Part shown: piece after piece, positions 50,558 through 58,563 of the stretch
Layout: the number at the start of each line of letters is the position of its first letter
Numbering within the stretch: position 1 is the first letter of the stretch
Source of the DNA: Kluyvera sp036759925
Lineage (GTDB): Bacteria; Pseudomonadota; Gammaproteobacteria; Enterobacterales; Enterobacteriaceae
Direction of reading: 5' to 3'
NCBI RefSeq assembly: GCF_036759925.1
Contig: NZ_JAPKIB010000001.1
Span: forward strand, 434,001-498,000
DNA: 64,000 nt
Notes under the pieces: model-generated
Databases searched by the model: none
The model's input: the letters and a program-made list of their open reading frames with translations, nothing else
What the model was told of the DNA's origin: nothing
Made by a program: the position numbers and the translations under genes

Positions 50558-51481
50558 ATGGCCGATTGGACGCAGAAACTGAAGCTCCACCATCTGAAGA
50601 TGTTGGTGGCACTTGGCGAGCAGGGAAACCTGACTCAGGTCGCTAAAATGATGCACATCACCCAGCCCGCGCTGTCGAAATGGTTAACCCAGTTTGAAGA
50701 GGAACTGGGCATTACGCTTTTTGAGCGTCATAGCAAAGGGCTGCGCGTGTCGGAGGGCGGTAAGCTGCTGCTGCAACACGCCCAGCGGTTGATTAACGAC
50801 ATTGAACGTTCGCAGTTTGAGATGGAGCGTTTTAAGCAGGGTGGCCTGGTAGGGAGTCTGAAAATCGGCTGCTCGCCGGTGGCGACCGACTGCGTCTCCC
50901 AGGCGATTTTTCCGCTGCTGGCCGAGATGCCGACGCTGCATCTGAATATTGAAGAGAAGGTGATGACGCCGCTGCTGCATGATTTGCAATCCGGCGTCGT
51001 GGACGTGGTGGTTGGGCGCATCGGCGGTCGGGCGCTGGAGTTACCGCTAAACTATGAGGTGCTCTACACCGAGCCAGTCTGTTTCGTGGCGCGAACCGAT
51101 CATCCCCTAGCCCACCGCAGCCGACTGTCGTGGGAGGACCTGGCGTCATGGCGCTGGATCGTCTGGCCAAACGGCACGCCGATTCGCCAAAGCATCGACA
51201 ACGCCCTGGTGGAAAATGGCGTCATGCTGCCGGAAAACACCATTGAATCGGCGTCGATGAACGTCAGCGTCAACCTGCTACAAAGCAGCGATATGATCTC
51301 AATTCTTTCCCTGCGTCTGGCGGAGCGATACCAGAGCCAGGGCCAGCTCGCCATTCTGGCGCTACCAAAGGTTGAGCAGAAAGGCAGCGTCGGCGTATTC
51401 TGGCGCAAATCGAGCACGCCTTCGCTTGCGCTAAGCCGGTTTCTCCACTATTTGTCGCATCCGGTACAAATGGCGGGATAA
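50558..51481 (+). CDS. mhbR: LysR-type activator of 3-hydroxybenzoate genes
   Basis: The 307-residue LysR regulator begins MADWTQKLKLHHLKMLVALG; its HTH includes AKMMHITQPALSKWLTQFEE. The remainder is the effector domain that in M5a1 responds to 3-hydroxybenzoate. It is divergent from mhbT. The start at 50558 is chosen because GGAGG lies ten bases upstream and LysR alignments begin there; a start at 50510 would put the operator inside the coding region. Autoregulation is likely because the operator overlaps its ribosome site. Confidence 0.92.
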   Translation: MADWTQKLKLHHLKMLVALGEQGNLTQVAKMMHITQPALSKWLTQFEEELGITLFERHSKGLRVSEGGKLLLQHAQRLINDIERSQFEMERFKQGGLVGSLKIGCSPVATDCVSQAIFPLLAEMPTLHLNIEEKVMTPLLHDLQSGVVDVVVGRIGGRALELPLNYEVLYTEPVCFVARTDHPLAHRSRLSWEDLASWRWIVWPNGTPIRQSIDNALVENGVMLPENTIESASMNVSVNLLQSSDMISILSLRLAERYQSQGQLAILALPKVEQKGSVGVFWRKSSTPSLALSRFLHYLSHPVQMAG

Positions 51482-51539
51482 CGCCGGGCAGATGCCTGAT
51501 GTTCGCGTTATCTATATCAGGTATGCTCAGATTTCATGA

Positions 51540-51555
51540 TGTGATCGGTAGCACA
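51540..51555 (+). promoter_or_regulatory. CRP-like site upstream of yohJ
   Basis: TGTGA-TCGGTA-GCACA matches the CRP consensus at nine of ten positions. A TATGAT -10-like hexamer lies at 51572-51577, so the site is near the class II position. The first 14 bases are identical to an element upstream of btsS (18217-18230, minus strand). Confidence 0.55.
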
Positions 51556-51604
51556 TTTCAGGGTTTAATTGTATGATGAATACATTCCACCAAAGGTGAA
51601 TCCC

Positions 51605-52003
51605 ATGCTCAAATCGCTGAATTTAATCTGGCAATACCTGCGTGCATTCGTGCTGATTTACGCCTGTCTGTATGCCGGTATTTTTATTTCGTCGCTGCTG
51701 CCGATTACCATTCCCGGCAGCATTATCGGCATGCTTATTATGTTTGTGCTGCTGGCGCTGCAAATCCTGCCCGCGAAGTGGGTCAACCCCGGCTGCTACA
51801 TCCTGATCCGCTATATGGCGCTGCTGTTCGTGCCAATTGGCGTCGGCGTGATGCAGTACTTCTCGCTGCTGAGCGCGCAGTTCGGCCCGGTGGTCGTCTC
51901 CTGTACCATCAGTACCCTGGTAGTGCTGGTGGTGGTGAGCTGGAGCTCTCACCTGGTTCACGGTGAGCGTAAAGTGGTAGGTCGTGAGGGAGCGGATAAA
52001 TAA
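51605..52003 (+). CDS. yohJ: CidA/LrgA-family membrane protein YohJ
   Basis: A 132-residue, four-span inner-membrane protein of the LrgA/CidA family, holin-like proteins now linked to transport of pyruvate and related acids. The start at 51605 (MLKSLNLIWQYLRAFVLI) matches E. coli YohJ in length; the longer frame from 51569 is not supported. GSIIGMLIMFVLLALQILP and GVGVMQYF are highly conserved. Its stop overlaps the yohK start (TAATG), so they form a coupled pair like lrgAB or cidAB. Confidence 0.95.
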   Translation: MLKSLNLIWQYLRAFVLIYACLYAGIFISSLLPITIPGSIIGMLIMFVLLALQILPAKWVNPGCYILIRYMALLFVPIGVGVMQYFSLLSAQFGPVVVSCTISTLVVLVVVSWSSHLVHGERKVVGREGADK

Positions 52004-52698
52004 TGCTGCACTATATCTGGTGGTCTTTGCCGCTGACCTTAGTCGTCTTTTTCGCCGCCCGTAAGCTTGCCGCGCGCTTTAAGATGCCGCTGCTTAACCC
52101 GCTGCTGGTGTCGATGGTAGTCATTATTCCGTTCCTGCTGCTGACCGGTATTCCGTACGACCACTACTTTAAAGGCAGTGAGGTGCTGAACGACCTGCTG
52201 CAGCCTGCGGTGGTCGCCCTGGCCTTTCCGCTGTATGAACAGCTGCACCAGATCCGCGCCCGCTGGAAATCCATCATCACTATCTGCTTTATCGGCAGCG
52301 CGGTGGCGATGATCACCGGGACGTCGGTGGCGCTGATGATGGGGGCTTCCCCGCAAATCGCTGCCTCTATTCTGCCGAAATCGGTGACCACGCCGATTGC
52401 GATGGCGGTCAGCGGCAGCATCGGCGGTATTCCAGCCATTAGCGCCGTATGCGTGATTTACGTGGGTATTCTCGGGGCGGTATTTGGTCATACCCTGCTG
52501 AACCTGATGCGGATTACCACCAAAGCCTCGCGCGGGCTGTCGATGGGCACCGCTTCACACGCCCTGGGTACCGCGCGCTGCGCCGAGATGGACTACCAGG
52601 AAGGGGCGTTTAGTTCGCTGGCGTTGGTTATCTGCGGCATCATGACCTCGCTGATTGCGCCCTTCCTGTTCCCGATTATTCTGTCGGTAGTGGGATAA
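52003..52698 (+). CDS. yohK: LrgB/CidB-family membrane protein YohK
   Basis: A 231-residue, multi-span LrgB-family protein, the obligate partner of YohJ. The family block SVTTPIAMAVSGSIGGIPAISAV (about 125-147) and the later SHALGTARCAEMD motif are typical. In E. coli yohJK has been linked to 3-hydroxypropionate export or tolerance, and Gram-positive homologues facilitate pyruvate transport. Expression is expected to depend on the yohJ promoter with its CRP-like site. Confidence 0.94.
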   Translation: MLHYIWWSLPLTLVVFFAARKLAARFKMPLLNPLLVSMVVIIPFLLLTGIPYDHYFKGSEVLNDLLQPAVVALAFPLYEQLHQIRARWKSIITICFIGSAVAMITGTSVALMMGASPQIAASILPKSVTTPIAMAVSGSIGGIPAISAVCVIYVGILGAVFGHTLLNLMRITTKASRGLSMGTASHALGTARCAEMDYQEGAFSSLALVICGIMTSLIAPFLFPIILSVVG

Positions 52699-52827
52699 AA
52701 CGAGACAAATCACACATTTTTAATTGATGTTACACACGTTGCATTAACAATGAGATATTGATCACTAATCGGGGCGCTTGCGCCCCGTACACTACGATCC
52801 CATTACATTGTTATGAGGCACAACGCC
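52699..52827 (+). promoter_or_regulatory. cdd control region with CytR-like box and leader hairpin
   Basis: GTTGCATT at 52738-52745 followed by AATGAGAT at 52749-52756 resembles the paired CytR half-sites known upstream of cdd in E. coli, where CytR acts together with CRP. Downstream, CGGGGCGC-TT-GCGCCCCG (52770-52787) is a perfect 8-base palindromic hairpin in the leader, about 40 bases before the cdd start. It has no T-run. Confidence 0.55.
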
Positions 52828-53712
52828 ATGCATCCACGTTTTCAATCTGCTTTTTCGCAACTGGCGGCAGATCTGCAGACCGCTATCGCTCCCCTGCTAG
52901 CCGATCCGCACTTCCCTGCTCTGCTGAGCGCCGAGCAGGTCTCTTCGCTTAAAACGGCGACGGGGCTGGACGAAGACGCGCTCGCTTTTGCGCTTCTGCC
53001 GCTGGCAGCAGCCTGCGCCCGTGCTGACCTGTCTCACTTTAACGTGGGCGCTATCGCCCGCGGCGTGAGCGGTACCTGGTACTTTGGCGGCAACATGGAA
53101 TTCCTTGGCGCCACCATGCAGCAGACCGTGCACGCAGAACAGAGCGCCATCAGCCATGCCTGGCTGCGCGGCGAAAAATCCCTGCAGGCTATTACCGTTA
53201 ACTACACGCCGTGCGGCCACTGTCGTCAGTTTATGAATGAACTGAACAGCGGGCTGGCGCTGCGTATCAACCTGCCGGGCCGTCAGCCGCATACGCTGCA
53301 AGACTACCTGCCGGACGCGTTCGGGCCAAAAGATCTCGATATCAAAACCCTGCTGATGGACGAGCAGGATCATGGTTATCCGCTCGAGGGCGATGCGCTG
53401 GCGCAGGCTGCCATTCAGGCCGCTAACCACAGCCATACCCCATACAGTAAAGCGCCTTCCGGCGTGGCACTGGAGCTGCGTGACGGTACCATTTTCAGCG
53501 GCAGCTATGCGGAAAATGCCGCGTTTAACCCAACGCTGCCACCGCTGCAGGGAGCCCTGAACCTGCTGAGCCTGAACGGTTACGACTACCCGGATATTCA
53601 GCGTGCCATTCTGGCCGAACGCGCCGATGCGCCGCTGATTCAGTGGGATGCCACCGCCGCCACGCTGAAAGCGCTGGGCTGCCACAATATCGATCGCGTA
53701 CTGTTAGGTTAA
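52828..53712 (+). CDS. cdd: Cytidine deaminase
   Basis: Cdd hydrolyses cytidine and deoxycytidine to uridine and deoxyuridine for pyrimidine salvage. The start at 52828 (MHPRFQSAFSQLAADLQ) gives the 294 residues of the E. coli homodimeric type, with a catalytic N-terminal domain and a degenerate C-terminal copy. The zinc ligands are His102 in HAE, with catalytic Glu104, and Cys129/Cys132 in PCGHC. Upstream ATG at 52813 is not conserved. Confidence 0.97.
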   Translation: MHPRFQSAFSQLAADLQTAIAPLLADPHFPALLSAEQVSSLKTATGLDEDALAFALLPLAAACARADLSHFNVGAIARGVSGTWYFGGNMEFLGATMQQTVHAEQSAISHAWLRGEKSLQAITVNYTPCGHCRQFMNELNSGLALRINLPGRQPHTLQDYLPDAFGPKDLDIKTLLMDEQDHGYPLEGDALAQAAIQAANHSHTPYSKAPSGVALELRDGTIFSGSYAENAAFNPTLPPLQGALNLLSLNGYDYPDIQRAILAERADAPLIQWDATAATLKALGCHNIDRVLLG

Positions 53713-53716
53713 CGAT

Positions 53717-53799
53717 GTAGCCCGGACGAGGCGTGAACACGCCGACTCCGGGGTGGCTCGGAACCCCGTCCCGGCGGCGCTTCGCTTAGCCGGGCGACA
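53717..53799. repeat. REP-like composite element after cdd
   Basis: GTAGCCCGGACGAGGCG...CTCCGGGG is followed by CCCGGCGGCGCTTCGC...AGCCGGGCGAC in the opposite orientation, making an 80-base BIME-like unit at the end of cdd. Confidence 0.78.
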
Positions 53800-53900
53800 A
53801 AACACCGGTTAATTTCCCCGCAATTAAACGATGGTTTCTTGCTCTTGCCCGGCGGGTAAAGTAGCCTGATGTCTCCCTCGTCCACTATTGAGTCAAGTTC

Positions 53901-54635
53901 ATGTTAAAGCGTGTGTTATACAGCCTGTTAGTCCTATGCGGCCTGCTGCTGTTGACCGTGCTGGGTCTTGACCGTTGGATGAGCTGGAAAACCGCCCCCT
54001 ATATCTACGATGAACTGCAGGATCTCCCCTACCGCCAGGTTGGCGTGGTGCTCGGCACTGCCAAGTATTACCGCACCGGGGTTATCAACCAGTATTATCG
54101 TTACCGCATTCAGGGCGCGCTGAACGCCTACAACAGCGGTAAGGTCAACTACCTGCTGCTGAGCGGCGATAACGCGCTGCAAAGCTATAACGAACCGATG
54201 ACCATGCGTCGCGATCTGATCAAAGCAGGCGTCGATCCTGCCGATATCGTGCTCGACTACGCTGGTTTCCGCACGCTCGACTCCATCGTGCGTACCCGCA
54301 AAGTCTTCGACACCAACGATTTCATCATCATCACCCAGCGCTTCCACTGCGAGCGCGCGCTGTTTATCGCCCTGCATATGGGTATTCAGGCGCAGTGCTA
54401 CGCCGTGCCGTCACCGAAAGATATGTGGAGCGTTCGCCTGCGCGAGTTCGGCGCCCGCTTCGGCGCGCTGGCCGATCTCTACCTCTTCAAGCGCGAGCCG
54501 CGTTTCTTAGGCCCGCTGATCCCCATTCCTGCCCAGCAGGAAGTGCCGGAAGGCGCTCAGGGTTATCCGGCGGTCACGCCAGAGCAACTGCTGGAATTGC
54601 AGAGGAAGAAATCCGCAGCTAAAGTTGATGAGTGA
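53901..54635 (+). CDS. sanA: DUF218 envelope protein SanA
   Basis: A 244-residue inner-membrane protein with one N-terminal span (about 5-23) and a periplasmic DUF218 domain. The sequence YRQVGVVLGTAKYYRTGVIN, LLLSGDNALQSYNEP and DYAGFRTLDSIVR are the conserved family motifs with the putative active-site Asp and Arg. SanA contributes to envelope barrier function (vancomycin resistance at high temperature in E. coli). It is followed by a hipA remnant. Confidence 0.96.
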   Translation: MLKRVLYSLLVLCGLLLLTVLGLDRWMSWKTAPYIYDELQDLPYRQVGVVLGTAKYYRTGVINQYYRYRIQGALNAYNSGKVNYLLLSGDNALQSYNEPMTMRRDLIKAGVDPADIVLDYAGFRTLDSIVRTRKVFDTNDFIIITQRFHCERALFIALHMGIQAQCYAVPSPKDMWSVRLREFGARFGALADLYLFKREPRFLGPLIPIPAQQEVPEGAQGYPAVTPEQLLELQRKKSAAKVDE

Positions 54636-54644
54636 TATATGTGT

Positions 54645-54734
54645 CACTAAAAACGTAAAATGTGAATAACGCGTGATATAAGGTACATAACTTGCCTTTA
54701 TCACGTTTTATGTGTCATATTTTACGCATTAGTG
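54645..54734 (+). promoter_or_regulatory. Nested inverted repeats upstream of the hipA remnant
   Basis: Outer arms: CACTAAAAACGTAAAAT (54645-54661) against ATTTTACGCATTAGTG (54719-54734). Inner arms: CGTGATATAAGG (54672-54683) against CCTTTATCACG (54695-54705). They lie just before the ATG at 54745, where autoregulatory operators of hipBA-type modules are usually found. The downstream HTH protein is the natural candidate to bind them. Confidence 0.5.
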
Positions 54735-54744
54735 GGAGGGACAT

Positions 54745-55390
54745 ATGGAATCACTGACGCTACAGGCGCTGCTGAACGAAGCATGGGTTGATATCGCTGA
54801 AATCTCATTTCCCGAAAGCGATAACGGCAACTGGCGACTGACTGAATTAGACTACCTTTCAGATTATGCCATCGAGCACCTGGATGCAGATAACCATTGC
54901 GCGGCCTCTATCAACCACCCGGTAGCCCTCTACTTTGACGACCATAGCTCTCCTGGCTGGCGGCGAACGCTTTCATAAAGAGCCGTTTGTCATTGAATGG
55001 GTACGACGCGATTTACTTAATATCGTATTTGGCAATAGCGATAACCACGGACGGAACACCGCATTTATGCGGGATGAAAATCAGATTCGCCTGGCACCGA
55101 TTTATGACTTCGCACCAATGAAAGCTGACCCTGAAGGGATCCCCCGCTCGACCAAATGGGCATCACCGCTCGAAATAGGCGGTCAGTACAACTTTCCGGC
55201 GATTGCAGATACGCTAAGCGATCTCGTACCTGCCCCAGAGTTACTGAGCGCACTGCGTGAAACGGCAGCTTCGCTCGTCGACTTACCGGAAAGGCTCCTG
55301 GCACGCGGCGTACCGGAGGCCATTTTATTGATGCCGTCGATTGGCTTTAAATTTATGACAGACAAACTGACACGGTGGGGGCTGCTATGA
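54745..55390 (+). pseudogene. Remnant of a HipA-family kinase toxin gene
   Basis: The first frame (54745-54978) gives MESLTLQALLNEAWVDIAEI and onward, an N-terminal HipA-family segment that runs out of frame after about 70 residues. A second frame (open from about 54935 to 55390) encodes the C-terminal kinase part with the HipA motif FGNSDNHGRNTAF. The middle of the kinase (about 200 residues expected, including the ATP-binding loop) is missing and the frames differ, so this is an internal deletion rather than a simple frameshift. A functional toxin is unlikely. The 3' end overlaps the next gene by four bases (ATGA), which fits an original hipA-HTH operon. Confidence 0.8.
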
Positions 55391-55833
55391 GTGCGCAAAA
55401 TAAAAAAGATGAGATTAAAGCCACCGTCGAACGCTTACGTCAGTCTAATAACGACTTAAATCAGACGACAGGGATTTATAACGTCACCAGACAGAAACCG
55501 CTGGTGGAAAAAAAGCGCGTCTCCTCAACGACGGATAAAATCACCACTCAGGAACGAAAAACGGTGATGAATAACCTCATCAGGCAGCTACTGCTGGGTG
55601 AGATTTCACAAGGCATCGCGCTAAAGCAGTTTCGAATCCACATCATGGGATTAAAACAGGACGCCTACGCCGAACTGGTATCCGTATCACGTAAAACGCT
55701 GTCAGATATTGAAAACGACAAAGGAAATTACTCCGTCGAGGTGATCAATCGAATCTATAAACCCCTCGGTCTACAGATAGGTCTGATACCGATCGCAAAA
55801 AGCCTACTGACGACGCTGCTTTCATCGGAGTAA
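55387..55833 (+). CDS. HTH (HipB-like) protein downstream of the hipA remnant
   Basis: A 148-residue protein. Residues about 1-75 are charged and likely helical or disordered. Residues about 82-140 form an XRE-type helix-turn-helix: LVSVSRKTLSDIENDKGNYSVE holds the recognition helix, followed by the HipB-like IYKPLGLQIGLIPI. It would be the antitoxin/repressor of the module, but here it follows hipA, the reverse of the classic hipBA order. Its frame is intact although the toxin gene is broken. GC content is lower than that of neighbours, suggesting acquisition. Confidence 0.72.
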   Translation: MSAQNKKDEIKATVERLRQSNNDLNQTTGIYNVTRQKPLVEKKRVSSTTDKITTQERKTVMNNLIRQLLLGEISQGIALKQFRIHIMGLKQDAYAELVSVSRKTLSDIENDKGNYSVEVINRIYKPLGLQIGLIPIAKSLLTTLLSSE

Positions 55834-56045
55834 ACCTCTGCTTCAGATAAATCGCTCTAATGGATTCTCATTGCGGTAATTGTTCCTATTTGCATCTTAT
55901 GTATTCTTGCGATTCCCAATAAACCACATCAATTATCAGGTTATTTGTGAATGCTTTCACAGAACCCTCCCCCTCATCCGCTTAGCCTGCCGGTAGTTGT
56001 TTCACTTTATTTGCCTTAATTAAACTAATCATTAAGGGAGCAATT

Positions 56046-57278
56046 ATGTCGCAACACGAATACCAGGATGAGCTGATTCCCGCCTTTACGCCGCTATTGG
56101 CGATCAAAGAAGCCTCCCGCTGCCTGCTGTGCCACGACGCGCCGTGCAGCCAGTCCTGCCCGGCGGAGACCGACCCAGGCAAGTTCATTCGCTCACTCTA
56201 TTTCCGCAACGTTAAAGGCGCGGCCGAAACCATTCGAGAAAATAATGCATTAGGGGCGGTGTGCGCGCGTGTCTGCCCAACGGAAAAGCTGTGCCAACAG
56301 GGCTGTTCCCGCTCGGGAATCGATATGCCGATTGATATCGGCCGCCTGCAGCGTTTTATTACCGACTTTGAGCAGCAAACGGCGATGCAGATTTACCAGC
56401 CGGGCCGCAAGGATAAGGGCAAAGTGGCGATTGTTGGCGCAGGCCCTGCCGGATTACAGGCCAGCGTCACCCTCACCAATCTGGGCTATGACGTGACCCT
56501 TTTCGAAAAAGCGGCTCAGCCGGGCGGCTGGCTGCGTCACGGTATTCCTGAATTCCGCCTGCCGCAAAAGGTGCTGGATGCTGAGATTGCGCGCATCAGC
56601 GAAATGGGCGTGACGATTCGCTGCGGCTGTGAAGTCGGCAAAAACCCGACCCTCGCCGAGCTAAAAGCCGACTACCGCGCCGTACTGCTGACCGTTGGGA
56701 TGTCCAAAGGCTCGACGCTGCCACTGTTTAACGACGCAAGCCCGGTCGAGATTGCCGTCGATTTTCTCCAGCGCGCCCGTACCTCTGGCGGCAACATCAC
56801 CGTACCGCAAAGCGCCCTGATTGTCGGCGGCGGCGACGTGGCAATGGACGTGGCCAGCACGCTGAAAATTCTCGGCTGCTCGTCCGTCACCTGCGTCGCG
56901 CGCGAAGAGCTGGCTGACTTCCCGGCAAGCGATAAAGAGTTCACCACCACCCAGGCGCTGGGCGTGTCGATTATCGATGGCTTTACGCCTGTCAGCGTGG
57001 CGGGCAACAAAGTCACATTCCAGCACGTCCGCCTGCCCGGCGAGCTAACGCTGACGGCAGAGCGTATTTATCTGGCGGTGGGTCAACACGCTGAGCTAAA
57101 TGCCTTTGCGGGCATTAAGGTACAGCACAACGTCGTGGAAACGCACGACTACCAGACCAGCGATCCTGCGCTGTTCGCCGCGGGCGATATCGTCAAGGGA
57201 GATAAAACCGTGGTCTACGCCGTGAAGACCGGGAAAGAAGCCGCTCAGGCCATTCATCACTATTTAGAGGAGGCATGA
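56046..57278 (+). CDS. preT: NAD-dependent dihydropyrimidine dehydrogenase subunit PreT
   Basis: PreT passes electrons from NADH to PreA for reduction of uracil and thymine. The 410 residues have an N-terminal cysteine-rich Fe-S region (CLLCHDAPCSQSCP at about 23-36 and CARVCPTEKLCQQGC near 77-91), then FAD- and NAD-binding Rossmann domains (VAIVGAGPAGLQA near 130 and ALIVGGGDVAMDVA near 258). It matches E. coli YeiT. The stop overlaps the preA start region. Confidence 0.95.
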   Translation: MSQHEYQDELIPAFTPLLAIKEASRCLLCHDAPCSQSCPAETDPGKFIRSLYFRNVKGAAETIRENNALGAVCARVCPTEKLCQQGCSRSGIDMPIDIGRLQRFITDFEQQTAMQIYQPGRKDKGKVAIVGAGPAGLQASVTLTNLGYDVTLFEKAAQPGGWLRHGIPEFRLPQKVLDAEIARISEMGVTIRCGCEVGKNPTLAELKADYRAVLLTVGMSKGSTLPLFNDASPVEIAVDFLQRARTSGGNITVPQSALIVGGGDVAMDVASTLKILGCSSVTCVAREELADFPASDKEFTTTQALGVSIIDGFTPVSVAGNKVTFQHVRLPGELTLTAERIYLAVGQHAELNAFAGIKVQHNVVETHDYQTSDPALFAAGDIVKGDKTVVYAVKTGKEAAQAIHHYLEEA

Positions 57279-57280
57279 AC

Positions 57281-58516
57281 ATGTTAACCAAAGATCTGTC
57301 GGTCACCTTCTGCGGCGTTAAATTCCCTAACCCGTTCTGCCTCTCGTCTTCGCCGGTGGGCAACTGCTACGACATGTGCGCCAAGGCCTATGACAGCGGC
57401 TGGGGCGGGATCGTGTTTAAAACCATCGGCTTCTTCATTGCCAACGAAGTCTCTCCGCGCTTCGATCATCTGACCAAAGAAGATACCGGGTTTATCGGCT
57501 TTAAGAATATGGAGCAGATTGCCGAGCACCCGCTGGCGGAAAACCTGGCGGCAATCCGCCAACTCAAACAGGATTATCCCGATAAGGTGCTGATCGCTTC
57601 GATCATGGGCGAAAATGAGCAGCAATGGCAGGATCTGGCGAAGCTCGTCGAGGAAGCCGGGGCCGACATGATTGAGTGTAACTTCTCCTGCCCGCAGATG
57701 ACCTCCCACGCGATGGGCAGCGACGTCGGGCAAAGCCCGGAGCTGGTCGAGAAATACTGCCGGGCGGTGAAGCGCGGCTCCTCTCTGCCGATGCTCGCTA
57801 AAATGACGCCGAACATCGGCGATATGTGCGAAGTGGCGCTGGCGGCCAAACGCGGTGGCGCCGACGGCATTGCGACCATCAACACCGTTAAATCCATTAC
57901 CAATATCGACCTAAACCGTAAAATCGGCATGCCGGTGGTCAACGGCAAATCCAGCGTCTCCGGGTACTCCGGTAAAGCCGTGAAGCCGATTGCGCTGCGC
58001 TTCATTCAGCAACTGCGCACGCACCCCGAGCTGAAGGATTTCCCCATCAGCGGGATCGGCGGGATTGAAACCTGGGAAGACGCCGCCGAGTTTTTACTGC
58101 TGGGCGCAGCGACGCTGCAGGTCACGACCGGCATCATGCAGTACGGTTACCGTATCGTCGAAGATATGATAAGCGGCCTCTCCCACTACCTTAACGATCA
58201 GGGCTTCAGTTCGCTTGATGAGATGATTGGTCTCGCCAATCACAACATCGTGCCGGCCGAAGAGCTCGACCGCAGCTACATCGTCTACCCGCATATTAAT
58301 CAGGAAAAATGCGTCGGCTGCGGCCGCTGCTATATCTCCTGCTACGACGGCGGGCATCAGGCGATGGAGTGGAATGAAGAGACCCGCACACCGCACTGCG
58401 ATACCGAAAAATGCGTCGGCTGTCTGCTCTGCGGACACGTCTGTCCGGTGGCCTGCATTAGCCTTGGAGAGATAGCCTTTAAACCGGGTGAAACAGCGCA
58501 CGCCGTGGCGCTTTAA
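57281..58516 (+). CDS. preA: NAD-dependent dihydropyrimidine dehydrogenase subunit PreA
   Basis: Catalytic FMN subunit that reduces uracil and thymine to dihydropyrimidines. Starting at 57281 (MLTKDLSVTFCGVKFPNPFC) gives 411 residues as in E. coli. The dihydroorotate-dehydrogenase-like barrel has the catalytic-loop segment FSCPQMTSHAMGSDVGQ near 130-146. Two 4Fe-4S ferredoxin motifs lie at the C-terminus (CVGCGRCYISC and CVGCLLCGHVC). An ATG two codons upstream is also possible. Confidence 0.96.
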   Translation: MLTKDLSVTFCGVKFPNPFCLSSSPVGNCYDMCAKAYDSGWGGIVFKTIGFFIANEVSPRFDHLTKEDTGFIGFKNMEQIAEHPLAENLAAIRQLKQDYPDKVLIASIMGENEQQWQDLAKLVEEAGADMIECNFSCPQMTSHAMGSDVGQSPELVEKYCRAVKRGSSLPMLAKMTPNIGDMCEVALAAKRGGADGIATINTVKSITNIDLNRKIGMPVVNGKSSVSGYSGKAVKPIALRFIQQLRTHPELKDFPISGIGGIETWEDAAEFLLLGAATLQVTTGIMQYGYRIVEDMISGLSHYLNDQGFSSLDEMIGLANHNIVPAEELDRSYIVYPHINQEKCVGCGRCYISCYDGGHQAMEWNEETRTPHCDTEKCVGCLLCGHVCPVACISLGEIAFKPGETAHAVAL

Positions 58517-58563
58517 CGCCCTTCAACATACCGGCCCGTCCAACGGGCCGGATGGATAACGCT

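Noticed and set aside
58517..58563. A separate terminator between preA and the DUF1097 gene
   Set aside because: GGCCCGTC-CAAC-GGGCC pairing is present but short and without a T-run, so read-through is likely.
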